From an uncultured Acidimicrobiaceae bacterium (GTDB lineage Bacteria > Actinomycetota > Acidimicrobiia > Spongiisociales > UBA5794), in contig CAMYMC010000038.1 in assembly GCA_947259365.1 (NCBI GenBank), positions 1-64,000 of the forward strand: a stretch of 64,000 bases of DNA. The letters are read 5' to 3'. The notes below the pieces were generated by a model that was not told the DNA's origin, made no database searches, and saw nothing but the letters and a program-made list of their open reading frames with translations. Each line of letters begins with the position of its first letter. The first letter of the stretch is position 1. The translations under genes were made by a program, and so were the position numbers. Below are positions 36,015-45,521 of the stretch, piece by piece.

Positions 36015-36468
36015 AGTCGACGCAGTACTTCTTGCGCTTGTCGGCGAGCTGGCTGATGTTCAGGACGAGGAAGCAGCTCTGGCACTGGAACTCGTCGTCG
36101 GCCCGCCCCGACCCGGCATCGTCCTCGAGCGCGAGCTCCGCCCTGCGGATGGCGCGAAGCTCCTCAGCCTCGTCGACGACGAGTGTCTCGGATGCCTCGT
36201 CTTCGGTGAGCATCTCGAGTTCCTCCGACTCGAGCTCGTCGAGAGCCTCGTCGGCCCCCTCCTCGTCGCCCTCAGCCTCTTCGTCGTCGACGTCCTCCGA
36301 GGCGTCGTCATCGCCGTCGTACGTCTCGTCCCAGTCGTCGGGGTTGTTGTCGTCGGATGGGACCTCCGGCTCTTCGATCTCGTCGCTCGGCTGCTCGAAA
36401 TCGTTGCCGGCGCCCTCGAAGTCGTCCTCCGGCTGGAGAACGTCTGAAGATGGCTTCTTCGCTGACAT
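36004..36468 (-). CDS. Acidic protein with C-terminal zinc finger (DUF4193-like)
   Basis: A 154-residue protein. Residues 8-120 are extremely rich in Asp and Glu, with hardly any basic residue. The last 25 residues hold two CxxC pairs (CQSC and CVDC) around LNISQLADKRKKY, a small zinc ribbon. This is the arrangement of the actinobacterial DUF4193 family, of unknown function. The acidic part might mimic nucleic acid or bind cations; that is speculation. ATG at 36468 is chosen. It overlaps the glycosyltransferase start by 11 nt. Confidence 0.82.
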   Translation of the reverse strand: MSAKKPSSDVLQPEDDFEGAGNDFEQPSDEIEEPEVPSDDNNPDDWDETYDGDDDASEDVDDEEAEGDEEGADEALDELESEELEMLTEDEASETLVVDEAEELRAIRRAELALEDDAGSGRADDEFQCQSCFLVLNISQLADKRKKYCVDCAD

Positions 36469-36564
36469 CGCGGTGCTACCCCTGGTCCGGCGGCGCGGAG
36501 TATATCCGGCCGCGATGGCTGGCAAACGACTTGGCAGGCGAACGTATTCCCACGGGGTCGCGGG

Positions 36565-37446
36565 TCAGATCTTGAAGTCGATGGCGCCTCGAAGGACACG
36601 GCCTTCTATGGAGCCTGTGCCGACCAGCTCACCGTCGGCCTCGATCGGCCAACCGTCGGGACAGCGAAGCGTGAAGCTCGTCGCGCTGAACCGGCGGACC
36701 GCTGGGTGGTTCAGGTGGAGACCGCGGATCACGCGCGGCATGACGGAGAAGGCCCGTCTCCGGGGACCGATGAAGACTTGGATGTCGAACTCACCGTCGA
36801 CGAGCATCGCCCGCGGCGCGACGTTCATGCCGCCGCCGAAGAACTGCCCGTTGGCGAAGACGACGTTGATGGCGGGACCGCTGTAATGCCGGCCGTCGGC
36901 CTCGAGTTCGATCCCGGCGCTGGGAAACCTCGCCAGCGAGAGCCAGAACCCCGCCGGGTAGCGGAGAGCCCCGATGAAACGGGGCAGGCGATCGGCGGCC
37001 GTCACCGATGCCGCGGCAACGCCCGCATCGGCCACGTTCAGCACGTAGCGCTCCCCGAAGGAGCCGGCGATGACCCCGACGTCGCACCGGTAGCGATCGT
37101 CCGTCGTCAGGTGCGCGGCCATGTCCTCGAGCCGTCGCGGCAGCCCGAAGGTGCGGATGAAGTCGGAGCCGGACCCGGCAGGGAGGATCGCCAGGGTCGG
37201 CGGCTCCTCCCAGCCGTGCGCCATCAAGGCATTGAGGACGAGGTGCGCGGTACCGTCGCCACCCACGGAGGCGAAGTCGGTCGCTCCGACGGTCCGTCCT
37301 TCGGCGACGAGGGCCCGGATGTGTTGCGGGGACTCCGAGACCCGCGTCGTGTGGTCCACGCCGTGGGCGGCGAGGGCGTCGCTCGCTCGGCGCGCGACCT
37401 CGCCGCGACGGCCCGACCAAGGGTTGACGACGACCCACCAGCTCAC
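36565..37446 (-). CDS. Diacylglycerol/lipid kinase (DgkB/YegS-like)
   Basis: A 293-residue lipid kinase of the DAGK catalytic superfamily. The nucleotide-binding signature GGDGT is at 62-66, with VVVNPWSGR at the start and ILPAGSGSDF following; the C-terminal domain has NVVFANGQFFGGGMNVAP and LVDGEFD. It probably phosphorylates diacylglycerol or a related lipid. It starts at a GTG overlapping the helicase stop (GTGA). Confidence 0.9.
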   Translation of the reverse strand: MSWWVVVNPWSGRRGEVARRASDALAAHGVDHTTRVSESPQHIRALVAEGRTVGATDFASVGGDGTAHLVLNALMAHGWEEPPTLAILPAGSGSDFIRTFGLPRRLEDMAAHLTTDDRYRCDVGVIAGSFGERYVLNVADAGVAAASVTAADRLPRFIGALRYPAGFWLSLARFPSAGIELEADGRHYSGPAINVVFANGQFFGGGMNVAPRAMLVDGEFDIQVFIGPRRRAFSVMPRVIRGLHLNHPAVRRFSATSFTLRCPDGWPIEADGELVGTGSIEGRVLRGAIDFKI

Positions 37447-39992
37447 AGCATGCCTCCGACGGCGACGACGCCACGGTCGATCGCTGCGATCGCCTCGCGT
37501 GCCTGCTCGGCGTGATCGGGGTACGCGTCCCGGACCTGACGGAGCAGGTCGAGGAGCTGTCGACAGTTCCGGACGAAATCGCCGGCGGAGCCGTCGTCGT
37601 CGAACAGGTCGTCGAGGGCAGCCCCGCTGCACCAGGAGTGGATCCGGTCGGCGAACCCGGAATCGGGGTACCGCGTCTCCGGGATGCGTCGGGCGTGCTC
37701 GGCGGTGTTGAGCTCTGCGGCGAGTTCGAGGACGACGCCGCCCCGCTCCATGGCCCGGGTCGACGGCCAGCCGCCCTCGACGTCGGAGAGTCTGGCCTCG
37801 TAGGTGAAGAGGGAGGCGAGCGCAGCGAGTTCGGCGGCGGTCAGCTCGGCGAAGAGGCCTCGTTCGACCGACTCGGCGAGGAGGACGTCGAGCTCGTTGT
37901 AGACGAACCGCAGCCGCTCGCCCCGTCGTGTCAGGTGCCACCCCTCGGTGTAGCCCCAGTCCTCGAGCAAGCCGAGCAGGCTGCGGAACCGGGCGACGAC
38001 GTCCGTACCTCCTCGCTCCTGGCGGCGGCGGAGGCGGCGGATCTCCCGGTCCGCGCTCCTGGCCCGCCGTACCCACTCGAGGTGCTCGCTCAGCGAGGGG
38101 CACGACGCCACCGGGTGCCCCCCGTCGGGGATCTCGGGCTTCGTTACGGCGTCGTCGCCGGGCTCCCAGCCGGCCAGGGTACGAGCGACGGTGCGGCGGT
38201 AGGCCGTGTCCCGGGTCTGCACCGGCTCGGGAAGCGTCATGGTGCCGAGCCCCAGGACGGACGGGGTGAGCTGGTCGGGTCGGAGCCGGCGCACCTCCCC
38301 GGCGGCGGACAGGACGAGGAGACGGGGGTTCGAGCCCCATCCTCTGGCGAGGACGACCCAGCGATCTCGCGGCGCCCCCGTGAGCGACACGACGTCTCCC
38401 TCCGCCGTCCGCATGGCGAAATCACGCAAGGCATCGGCCGTCGCGTTCGAGGAACCCGAAGTCGCCGCGTAATCCCAGATGTCGCCCCGATCGCACTCCG
38501 CGGCGGCGCGCGCTTCGTCGCGCCGTGCCACCTCCTCCCCGATCCGGGCGGTGAGCTGGGCCCGGTGCTCCTGCGTCCGGTACTGGGCGAACGAGGCATG
38601 GAGCAGTTCCTCGGCCCTCGCCTGGGGGTAGTTGGCAACGAGGTTGACCGCCATGTTGTAGGTGGGCTCGAAGCTGGACCGGAGCGGATGGCTGCCGGCG
38701 GCGGCGATGGCGGCGAGGCGTTCGAAGGGCACATCCCTGTCGTGGAGGACGACGGCGGTCCCCTTCCTGTCGATGCCCCGTCGCCCCGCTCTCCCGGTGA
38801 GCTGGGTGTAGTCGCCCGGCTGGAGGATCTCGTGGGTCTCACCGGTGAACTTCGACAGGCGCTCGAGGACCACGGTGCGCGCCGGCATGTTGATGCCGAG
38901 TGCGAGGGTCTCGGTCGCGAAGACCACCTTGACGAGCCCGGCGGAGAAGAGCTCCTCCACCGTCTCCTTGAACGCCGGCACCATGCCGGCATGGTGAGCC
39001 GACACGCCGGCTTCGAGGTTGGCCGCGAATGACGGGTACCCGAGCACGGCGAGGTCGCCTTCGGGAAGGTGACGGGTTCGCTCGGTGACGACGCGGCGGA
39101 TCTCGGCTCGCTCTGTGGCCGTGACGAGACCCGGGCTCGCGTTCGCCACGAGTTGAGCCGCCTGGTTGCACCCGGTCCGGGAGAAGATGAAGTAGATCGC
39201 AGGGAGCAGCAGCTCGCGATGGAGGAGCTCGACCGTCTCGAGTCGTCGCGGTGCGACGAATCGGCGGCGCCGCCCCCGGCCCCGCTTCAGCAGCCGCACG
39301 ACGTCTGGGTTGGGCCGGTCGCCTCTGCGGTCGAAGACGGAGAACAGCTCGAGCGCGCTCTCCCGATTCCTGTCCTTGACGAGAAAGAGGCTCTCGAGGG
39401 GCACGGGACGATCGGTCTCCACGACGAGCTCGGTGGGCCCTCGCCGGGCCCGAACCCAGCCGGTGAACTCCTCCGGGTTGGCGATCGTCGCCGACAGGCA
39501 CATGAGGGGGACCTCGCGCGGCAGGTGGATGATGACCTCCTCCCACACCTGGCCCCGCGCCCGATCCTGGAGGTAGTGCACCTCGTCGAGCACGACGAGA
39601 CCGAGGCCCTCGAGTGCGTCCGACTCGGCATAGATCATGTTGCGGAGCACCTCGGTCGTCATGACAACGATGGGGGCGTTCCCGTTGACGACGTTGTCGC
39701 CGGTCAACAGGCCGACGCGCCTCGCTCCGTACATCGCGCGGAAGTCGCCGAACTTCTGGTTGGAGAGAGCCTTGATCGGCGTCGTGTAGAAGGCCCTTCT
39801 CCCGGCGGCGAGTGTCATCTCGACACCGGCCTCGGCGACGAGGGTCTTCCCGGAGCCGGTCGGTGCGGTCACGACCACGGAGGCGCCGGCGGCACACGCG
39901 GCGACGGCCTTCCGCTGGAATGGGTCCGGGGCAAAGGGTCTCGAGTCGAGGAACCCCTGGGCAACGCTGGCCGGGTCAGAGCGGCGAGTCAC
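37443..39992 (-). CDS. helY: Ski2/Mtr4-like DEAD-box helicase HelY
   Basis: An 849-residue superfamily 2 helicase of the Ski2-like group. Walker A (APTGSGKT) is at 43-50, the DEVH box follows near residue 135, and the helicase C domain has VFATETLALGINMPAR and QLTGRAGRRGID. The C-terminal half is the DSHCT-like region. Such proteins act in RNA processing or degradation. In M. tuberculosis helY (Rv2092c) also lies beside tatC and tatA. Length agrees. Confidence 0.94.
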   Translation of the reverse strand: MTRRSDPASVAQGFLDSRPFAPDPFQRKAVAACAAGASVVVTAPTGSGKTLVAEAGVEMTLAAGRRAFYTTPIKALSNQKFGDFRAMYGARRVGLLTGDNVVNGNAPIVVMTTEVLRNMIYAESDALEGLGLVVLDEVHYLQDRARGQVWEEVIIHLPREVPLMCLSATIANPEEFTGWVRARRGPTELVVETDRPVPLESLFLVKDRNRESALELFSVFDRRGDRPNPDVVRLLKRGRGRRRRFVAPRRLETVELLHRELLLPAIYFIFSRTGCNQAAQLVANASPGLVTATERAEIRRVVTERTRHLPEGDLAVLGYPSFAANLEAGVSAHHAGMVPAFKETVEELFSAGLVKVVFATETLALGINMPARTVVLERLSKFTGETHEILQPGDYTQLTGRAGRRGIDRKGTAVVLHDRDVPFERLAAIAAAGSHPLRSSFEPTYNMAVNLVANYPQARAEELLHASFAQYRTQEHRAQLTARIGEEVARRDEARAAAECDRGDIWDYAATSGSSNATADALRDFAMRTAEGDVVSLTGAPRDRWVVLARGWGSNPRLLVLSAAGEVRRLRPDQLTPSVLGLGTMTLPEPVQTRDTAYRRTVARTLAGWEPGDDAVTKPEIPDGGHPVASCPSLSEHLEWVRRARSADREIRRLRRRQERGGTDVVARFRSLLGLLEDWGYTEGWHLTRRGERLRFVYNELDVLLAESVERGLFAELTAAELAALASLFTYEARLSDVEGGWPSTRAMERGGVVLELAAELNTAEHARRIPETRYPDSGFADRIHSWCSGAALDDLFDDDGSAGDFVRNCRQLLDLLRQVRDAYPDHAEQAREAIAAIDRGVVAVGGML

Positions 39993-39998
39993 CCGGAC

Positions 39999-40715
39999 TC
40001 ACTTCTTCAGGAGCCAACGGATCGCCAGGATCGTCGCCTCGTACATGAGGTAGAGGGGTCCGGAGAGGAGCAGCAGCGTGAGCGGGTCACCGCTCGGTGT
40101 GAGAAAGGCGGCGCCCACGAGGATGATGACGACGGCCCAGCGTCTTCCCTGTTTGAGCCTCTGCGAGGAGACCGCGCCCGTGGCCGCCGCGGCGAACATG
40201 AACACAGGAAACTCGAAGGCGATGCCGAACGCGAGGACGAAGCGAAGGGCGAAGTTGATGTACGCATCGGCTTGGATCACGGGTTCGAGGTCCTCGCCGC
40301 CGAACCCGAGAAGGAACCCGAGGCCCCGCTCCAATGACCAGTAGCCGAGCAGTACTCCGGCTGTGAACAGAACGGCGAGGATCAGCGACGCGGGAATGAC
40401 ATAGCGGCGCTCCCGGTTGGTGAGCGCCGGGCTGATGAACCGCCACAGCTGATAGATGAGCACCGGGCTGGCAAGGAAGAGACCGCCGAAGAGCGAGATG
40501 CGCATGACCACGCTGAACGCCTCGGTTGGTCGGAAGGTGGCGAGCCCGGCGTCGGGCCCGACCGCTTCCTTGTACGGCACGATGAGCACGTCGAGGAGCT
40601 GACGGTGGAAGATGAACCCGACGATGGCCCCGAGTATCACGGCGACCGCGGCCTTGATGAGCCGGGACCGCAGCTCGGAGATGTGATCCCAGAACGTCAT
40701 CGTGGTGCCGGTCAC
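39999..40715 (-). CDS. tatC: Sec-independent translocase TatC
   Basis: A 238-residue TatC, the receptor subunit of the twin-arginine translocase, with six membrane segments. The N-terminal cytoplasmic part has FWDHISELRSRL, and the FRPTEAF and FxxPVLIYQLWRFISPAL blocks are present. The conserved glutamate after the second segment region is seen in GLxxNERRYV-type context. It overlaps tatA by 4 nt. Confidence 0.95.
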   Translation of the reverse strand: MTGTTMTFWDHISELRSRLIKAAVAVILGAIVGFIFHRQLLDVLIVPYKEAVGPDAGLATFRPTEAFSVVMRISLFGGLFLASPVLIYQLWRFISPALTNRERRYVIPASLILAVLFTAGVLLGYWSLERGLGFLLGFGGEDLEPVIQADAYINFALRFVLAFGIAFEFPVFMFAAAATGAVSSQRLKQGRRWAVVIILVGAAFLTPSGDPLTLLLLSGPLYLMYEATILAIRWLLKK

Positions 40716-41245
40716 GCACTCTCCTCCGCAGCCGGGTCGGCGGCAGCCTCGGTGCCCGGCTCGTTCCCGTCGATCCCCTCGTCCCCTTCGATCCCGGGTC
40801 GATCACCCCCGGGCAGCGTCGCCACTCCGGATGTCTCGTCGTGACCGGTGTCGCCGCCGGCCTCGGCGTTGGCCGTGGCGGCGACCGGTTCCCCCTCCCC
40901 CGCGTCCGTTGCCGTCGCGGTGTCGTGGGCCTCGGTGTCGTCCTCGAGGCTCTTCGCAGCCGTCACCGCCTCGTCGCCCGCCGCCTTCACGTCGTCGCGG
41001 ATCTTCGTGACGTCCTGGCGCAGATCACGGCCGGCGGCTTTGAGCTCGTCGCGGACCTCTTGCATCGGCTCGACGACATCGCGGTACTCGGCGGTGACCT
41101 CGTCCCTCATCGCCGTCACTGCGACCCGGGCCTTGGCGAGGAGCGCTCCCGCCTTGCGGGCGAGCTCCGGAAGCCGGTTGGGACCGAAGACGATGAGGAT
41201 CACGATGACGATGGTGAGGATCTCACCAAAGGTGAAGTTCGCCAT
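40712..41245 (-). CDS. tatA: Sec-independent translocase TatA/TatB with long tail
   Basis: A 177-residue Tat pore protein. Residues 4-20 form the membrane helix, then the hinge FGPNRLPELARKAG (20-33) and an amphipathic helix. A helical stretch with Arg/Glu repeats extends to about 95, and the tail is acidic and Gly/Ala/Thr rich. TatA proteins are usually below 100 residues, so the length is more like TatB; a single TatA/B may serve both roles here. It overlaps tatC by 4 nt. Confidence 0.9.
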   Translation of the reverse strand: MANFTFGEILTIVIVILIVFGPNRLPELARKAGALLAKARVAVTAMRDEVTAEYRDVVEPMQEVRDELKAAGRDLRQDVTKIRDDVKAAGDEAVTAAKSLEDDTEAHDTATATDAGEGEPVAATANAEAGGDTGHDETSGVATLPGGDRPGIEGDEGIDGNEPGTEAAADPAAEESA

Positions 41246-41293
41246 GACTCCCGTGATGGTAGAGCGAGCAGGGGGAACCGCAGGAGCCGGACG

Positions 41294-41323
41294 CGATGGA
41301 GGGGCCCGCAGGCCCCTCCATCG
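41294..41323 (-). terminator. Perfect 13-bp hairpin before tatA
   Basis: Bases 41294-41306 pair with 41311-41323 around a CGCA loop. It lies between the end of the zinc-ribbon gene and the tatA start, both on the minus strand, and likely separates the two transcription units. Confidence 0.65.
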
Positions 41324-41344
41324 GAGTTGTCGTCGGTCTCGTCC

Positions 41345-41680
41345 CTACCCTTGTGAGACCAGCTCCGAGAACCATCCATCCTGATCGAGCGCCTTGGCGA
41401 ACACCGAGATCTCGTCCTCGGTGATCGGCCCGGCGGTCGAGACGACTTCGTACGTCACACCGGTCGCGAGGAGGATGCTCACAACCCGCTCGTTGGCGGG
41501 CCGGCGCTGCACGACGCCGCAGAAGGGGCATTCGAATCGGTAGCTGCCGGTAGCACCGTGGGCGACGAGTTCGAGACCGATGTCGGCTGTCGTGAGCTCG
41601 ACGTCACCGCAACGGGTGCATGTGGTCCGTATGGTCGTCATCTTCTCGCTACTCCGCTTGGCCCGATGTTCATCATTCAC
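41345..41680 (-). CDS. Zinc-ribbon hypothetical protein
   Basis: A 111-residue protein with two Cys pairs, CTRC (in TTCTRCGDVEL) and CPFC (in FECPFCGVV), that form a probable zinc ribbon in the first half. The second half has a conserved-looking VTYEVVSTAGPITEDEI block and no membrane segment. Function unknown. The GTG at 41680 has GGAGG 7 nt upstream; a later ATG at 41641 would also keep the zinc ribbon. Confidence 0.7.
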   Translation of the reverse strand: MNDEHRAKRSSEKMTTIRTTCTRCGDVELTTADIGLELVAHGATGSYRFECPFCGVVQRRPANERVVSILLATGVTYEVVSTAGPITEDEISVFAKALDQDGWFSELVSQG

Positions 41681-41733
41681 ATCGGCACCTCCCATGACCC
41701 CTGAATGACTATTTGACCGATAGTCATCGTGGA

Positions 41734-42669
41734 CTACTCCTCGTGGTCATACCTGATCAAGATCTCCTCGCGAAGGGCATCGAGTGCGGTCGCGACGTCC
41801 TTGCCGTCGACGAGGTCGGCCTCGTCCCCGAGGCGGAGAAGCAGCCTCGCCGCGACCCTCGGGTCCGATGCCGAGAAGCGCACCGTGGTGCTCGAGGCGT
41901 CCTCTTCGAGCACCTCGAGCGGGTAGTAATCGACGACCCAGCGCGCCCGGGAACCCAGCCGGATCACCGCCCGCGCGTCCTCCTCCGACGGCGTGTACCG
42001 GACGACGGGCGGCGGAGGATCCGTCTTCGGTGTGAAGACCTCCTCCGTCCTCTCCGCTGCCCTGATCCTGTCGATGCGGAACACCCGCTCGGCTCCGGCG
42101 AGGCGGCACCACGCCGCCACGTACCAGTTGCCCATCGTGGTGAAGACCGACCACGGCTCGATATCGCGCACCGTCGTCTCACCGCCGGCGAGCCGAGTGT
42201 GGGTGATCCGGACGACCGATCCGTCCCCGGCCGCCGTCCGCAGCCTGCCGACGAGCTCGGGCTCGCTGAGGTCGACGACGAACGCATCCTCGCCCTCGGG
42301 GAGCACGACGCTCTGCAGCTTCTCGACGGCCCGCTCCAGCGCGCCCGGCGCCTGCCCGGTCGACACGAGGGCCATGCCCGCGGCGAGGAGCCCGAGCGCC
42401 TCCGGTGCGGTGAGGCGGACGGGGGCGGCGAAGTAGTCGGCCAGTTCGACGACGACTTCGTCGTCGTCGATGTAGGCGACCATGAGGTCGCCGGGGCCAT
42501 AGCCGGGGAGGCCGCAGACGAAGACGAGGTCGAGGTCGGCGGCGAGCTCGCGCTTCGTGTAGCCGAAGCGGTCGCAGACCTCCTCCACCTTCGCCCCCGG
42601 GTTGGCGATGACCCAGGGCAGCATCCCGAGGATCCGGTTGAGGCGACGGGCGGTGCGGGGGCTGCTCAT
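41734..42669 (-). CDS. pafC: WYL-domain regulator PafC
   Basis: A 311-residue transcriptional regulator with an N-terminal winged helix (about 1-60), and a WYL domain around WYVAAWCRLAGAERVFRIDRI. In mycobacteria PafB and PafC act as a heterodimer that turns on many DNA-damage genes; the gene name comes from the pafA operon. ATG at 42669 overlaps the pafB stop (ATGA). WYL domains sense nucleic-acid-related ligands. Confidence 0.92.
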   Translation of the reverse strand: MSSPRTARRLNRILGMLPWVIANPGAKVEEVCDRFGYTKRELAADLDLVFVCGLPGYGPGDLMVAYIDDDEVVVELADYFAAPVRLTAPEALGLLAAGMALVSTGQAPGALERAVEKLQSVVLPEGEDAFVVDLSEPELVGRLRTAAGDGSVVRITHTRLAGGETTVRDIEPWSVFTTMGNWYVAAWCRLAGAERVFRIDRIRAAERTEEVFTPKTDPPPPVVRYTPSEEDARAVIRLGSRARWVVDYYPLEVLEEDASSTTVRFSASDPRVAARLLLRLGDEADLVDGKDVATALDALREEILIRYDHEE

Positions 42670-43592
42670 CCGGCTGCCCGGACGCGGGTCAGGAGCCCGT
42701 CGCGCAGCTCGGCGGGGGCGATGATCTCGGCGGACGCGTCGAAGGAGAGCACCCAACCGATGAAGGCGTCCGCGTTGGCGACGGGGATGGTGGCCACGAT
42801 GGCGCCGTCGTCATCCTCGGCCACGACCGCCCTTCCCGTCAGTTGCCGTCGCGCCCACCATGCGATGTCGGCGTCGAACGCGACGGTGGCCTCGAGGTCC
42901 TCGGGACCGGCTTCCCACGCGGCTTCAGGGATCGCATCACCGGCGCGGAACCCACTGGGCCTCTCGAACGCACCCGGCGCTCCTACCGCCTTCATGCCGG
43001 CCGCCCGATCGACGCGAAACGCCTTGACGGTCGATGACGACAGCTCGGGCCCGACGACGTACCAATGACCGCGGCGGTGGACGAGCCCGTAGGGGGCGAC
43101 CTCGCGGGATCGTTCGGCGTAGTCGAAGCGGATCAGCCGGTGCTCGGCCACTGCGCTGAACGCCTCGGCGAGTACACCGGCCTCGGCGCCGAGATCGGCG
43201 GCGAGGGGCTCGCCGCCGGCGGCCATCGGCGCACCCCCGAGCTTGAACAGCGCCTCCGGGCCCGATGCCTGGCCGCCGAGGCGAACCGCGTGGGCGGCCA
43301 GCCAGAGCGCGGCTCTCTCCTCGTCGGTGAGACCGGGGTCCGGCAAGGTGTACTCCGCGGCGGGGACGACGTAGCCGTGCTCGACTTCCCAGGCGTCGGT
43401 GGCGCGCAGCTCGAGCGGGATACCGAGATTGCGCAGGAGCTCCTTGTCGCGTTCGAACATCCTCCGCCAGGCGTCGTCGCTGCTCTGGTCGTACCCGGCA
43501 ACCGTCGTCCTGATCTCGTGCGCGGTGACCGGGCGCTCCGCCGTGAGCAGGAACGCGAGGAGGTTGAGGATGCGTTCGACGACGTTCTGCAT
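42666..43592 (-). CDS. pafB: WYL-domain regulator PafB
   Basis: A 308-residue partner of PafC with the same layout: winged helix in residues 1-65 (ERILNLLAFLLTAERPVTAHEI), then a WYL domain with HWYVVGPELSSSTVKAFRVDR. It lies directly downstream of pafA and overlaps pafC by 4 nt. Start is the ATG at 43592. The pair probably controls DNA-damage response as in mycobacteria (known for the family; inferred here). Confidence 0.92.
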   Translation of the reverse strand: MQNVVERILNLLAFLLTAERPVTAHEIRTTVAGYDQSSDDAWRRMFERDKELLRNLGIPLELRATDAWEVEHGYVVPAAEYTLPDPGLTDEERAALWLAAHAVRLGGQASGPEALFKLGGAPMAAGGEPLAADLGAEAGVLAEAFSAVAEHRLIRFDYAERSREVAPYGLVHRRGHWYVVGPELSSSTVKAFRVDRAAGMKAVGAPGAFERPSGFRAGDAIPEAAWEAGPEDLEATVAFDADIAWWARRQLTGRAVVAEDDDGAIVATIPVANADAFIGWVLSFDASAEIIAPAELRDGLLTRVRAAG

Positions 43593-43663
43593 GCGGCGCG
43601 CAGGGTATGCGGCCGAACTTCCGAAGTGAAGGACCCCGGCGGCGGGGCGTCGATGCCGGGCGC

Positions 43664-45019
43664 CTAGAGACCGGCGATGAGCTTCTCGACCCGCTCGTCG
43701 CTCGCCTTGAACGGGTCCTTGCACAACACCGTGCGCTGTGCCTGATCGTTGAGCTTGAGGTGCACCCAGTCGACGGTGAAGTCACGTTTGCGCGCTTTGG
43801 CGGCCTTGATGAACGCGCCCCTGAGACGGGCGCGTGTTGTCGCCGGCGGCTCGGTCATCGCTGCCTCGACGGCATCGTCGGTGACGACCCGCTCCATCAT
43901 GCCCCTGGCGGTGAGGATGTAGTACAACCCCCGTTCCCGGCTGACATCGTGGTACGTGAGGTCCAAGAGCGCGAGACGGGGCGCGGAGAGGGAGAGGTCG
44001 TGACGGGCCCGGTACTCTTCGATGAGCCGGTACTTCGCAACCCAGTCGCACTCGCGGTGAAGCGACAACGGGTCCTTCTCGAGTCCGGTGAGCAAGTGCT
44101 CCCACATCCCGACGGCGCGCTCGACCTCGGGTGGGAAACCGGAGGTGCGGGCGTACCGCATCGCTCGCTCGAAGTACTCCCACTGGATGTCGAGCGCCGA
44201 CAGCTCCCGGCCGTTGGCGAGACGGACCCGGCGTGTGCACGTGATGTCGTGGGAGATCTCGCGAATCGCCCGGATCGGGTTTTCCAGGCTGAGGTCGCGA
44301 AAGACGACGTCGTCCTCGAGCATCTGGAGCAGCGCCGCCGTCGTGCCCACCTTCACGTACGTCATGTACTCCGACATGTTCGAATCGCCGGCGATGACGT
44401 GAAGCCTCCGGTACCGCTCGGCGTCGGCGTGGGGCTCGTCTCGCGTGTTGATGATCGGCCGGCTGCGGGTCGTGGCCGACGAGATCCCCTCCCAGATGTG
44501 CTCGGCGCGCTGGGCGAGGCAGAACACCGTGCCCCGCGCCGTTTGCAGGAGCTTGCCGGCACCGGCATAGACCTGACGGGTGACGAAGAACGGGATGAGC
44601 GTGTCGATGATGCGCTGGAAGTCGCCTTGGCGGCCGACGAGGTAGTTCTCGTGGCAGCCGTAGGAGTTGCCCGCGGAGTCGGTGTTGTTCTTGAAGAGGA
44701 AGATCTGGCCCCGGATACCCTCTTCTTCGAGTCGCGCCTCGGCGGAGCGGAGGAGACCCTCGAGGATCCGCTCGCCGGCCTTGTCGTGTTTGACGACGTC
44801 GTACAGGCTGTCGCACTCCGGGGTGGCGTACTCCGGATGGCTCCCGACGTCGAGGTAGAGCCGGGCCCCGTTCTCGAGGAACACGTTCGACGACCGGCCC
44901 CAGGACACGACCCTGCGGAAGAGGTAGCGGGCGACCTCGTCGGGCGAGAGGCGGCGCTGGCCTCGCAGCGTGCACGTGACCCCGTACTCGTTCTCGATCC
45001 CGAAGATGCGGCGCTTCAC
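43664..45019 (-). CDS. pafA: Pup-protein ligase PafA
   Basis: A 451-residue ligase that attaches the C-terminal Glu of Pup to lysines of target proteins. The glutamine-synthetase-like core starts with [12 protein letters not shown]; the [21 protein letters not shown] and [11 protein letters not shown] blocks carry the ATP and metal ligands. Length fits PafA; it lacks the Dop-specific insertion that is present in its paralogue in this window. It precedes pafB and pafC in the same direction. Confidence 0.95.
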   Translation of the reverse strand: MKRRIFGIENEYGVTCTLRGQRRLSPDEVARYLFRRVVSWGRSSNVFLENGARLYLDVGSHPEYATPECDSLYDVVKHDKAGERILEGLLRSAEARLEEEGIRGQIFLFKNNTDSAGNSYGCHENYLVGRQGDFQRIIDTLIPFFVTRQVYAGAGKLLQTARGTVFCLAQRAEHIWEGISSATTRSRPIINTRDEPHADAERYRRLHVIAGDSNMSEYMTYVKVGTTAALLQMLEDDVVFRDLSLENPIRAIREISHDITCTRRVRLANGRELSALDIQWEYFERAMRYARTSGFPPEVERAVGMWEHLLTGLEKDPLSLHRECDWVAKYRLIEEYRARHDLSLSAPRLALLDLTYHDVSRERGLYYILTARGMMERVVTDDAVEAAMTEPPATTRARLRGAFIKAAKARKRDFTVDWVHLKLNDQAQRTVLCKDPFKASDERVEKLIAGL

Positions 45020-45132
45020 ACGGCCAGGGTAACCGCAGGACCGCCGAATCCGGGCGGTTCCTGTTCCGCGACGGCGGGCGTCCCCTAGTGCGGTCCGTCG
45101 TACCAGAATGGACTCATTCGCGACGGAGCCAC

Positions 45133-45513
45133 ATGCTCGAAGACCCGCCTGAGCCGGCGACCCCCGCCCGCTTCGTTCCGCTGACGACGGTCGGCGACAT
45201 CACCGCCGCCGGGATCCTCGCCGCCCGTCTCCGCTCGGAAGGCATCGAGGTCAGGCTGCACAGCGAGGCGTTCGGTCCTTATCCGGTCACGGTGGGCGAG
45301 ATGGCCGAGACCGAATTGTGGGTGATGAGCGACCGCGTGGAGGAGGCCAGCCGGATCCTGCTCGACGCCGAGATCAACGACGTGATGGCGACGGCGGATC
45401 CCGACCGCCGGATCGAACGCATCGGGATGCCCCTCGAGTTCCGGCTCATCGCGCTCGCCCTCGGCGTCGTGCTCGTGGTCCTCGTCGTGCTCCGTTTCGC
45501 CAGGGTCTACTGA
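45133..45513 (+). CDS. DUF2007-like membrane protein
   Basis: A 126-residue protein. The first 85 residues resemble the DUF2007 putative signal-transducing fold ([18 protein letters not shown], then [20 protein letters not shown]), and one membrane helix (about 103-121) ends the protein. The ATG at 45133 has GGAG 4 nt upstream; the open frame starts earlier at 45088. Function is unknown. It lies between pafA and prcA in the opposite direction. Confidence 0.7.
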   Translation: MLEDPPEPATPARFVPLTTVGDITAAGILAARLRSEGIEVRLHSEAFGPYPVTVGEMAETELWVMSDRVEEASRILLDAEINDVMATADPDRRIERIGMPLEFRLIALALGVVLVVLVVLRFARVY

Positions 45514-45521
45514 CGGGCCGG

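Noticed and set aside
37512-39032. 506-codon plus-strand open frame
   Set aside because: Antisense shadow of helY with Glu/Gly/Arg-rich low-complexity translation and no family resemblance.
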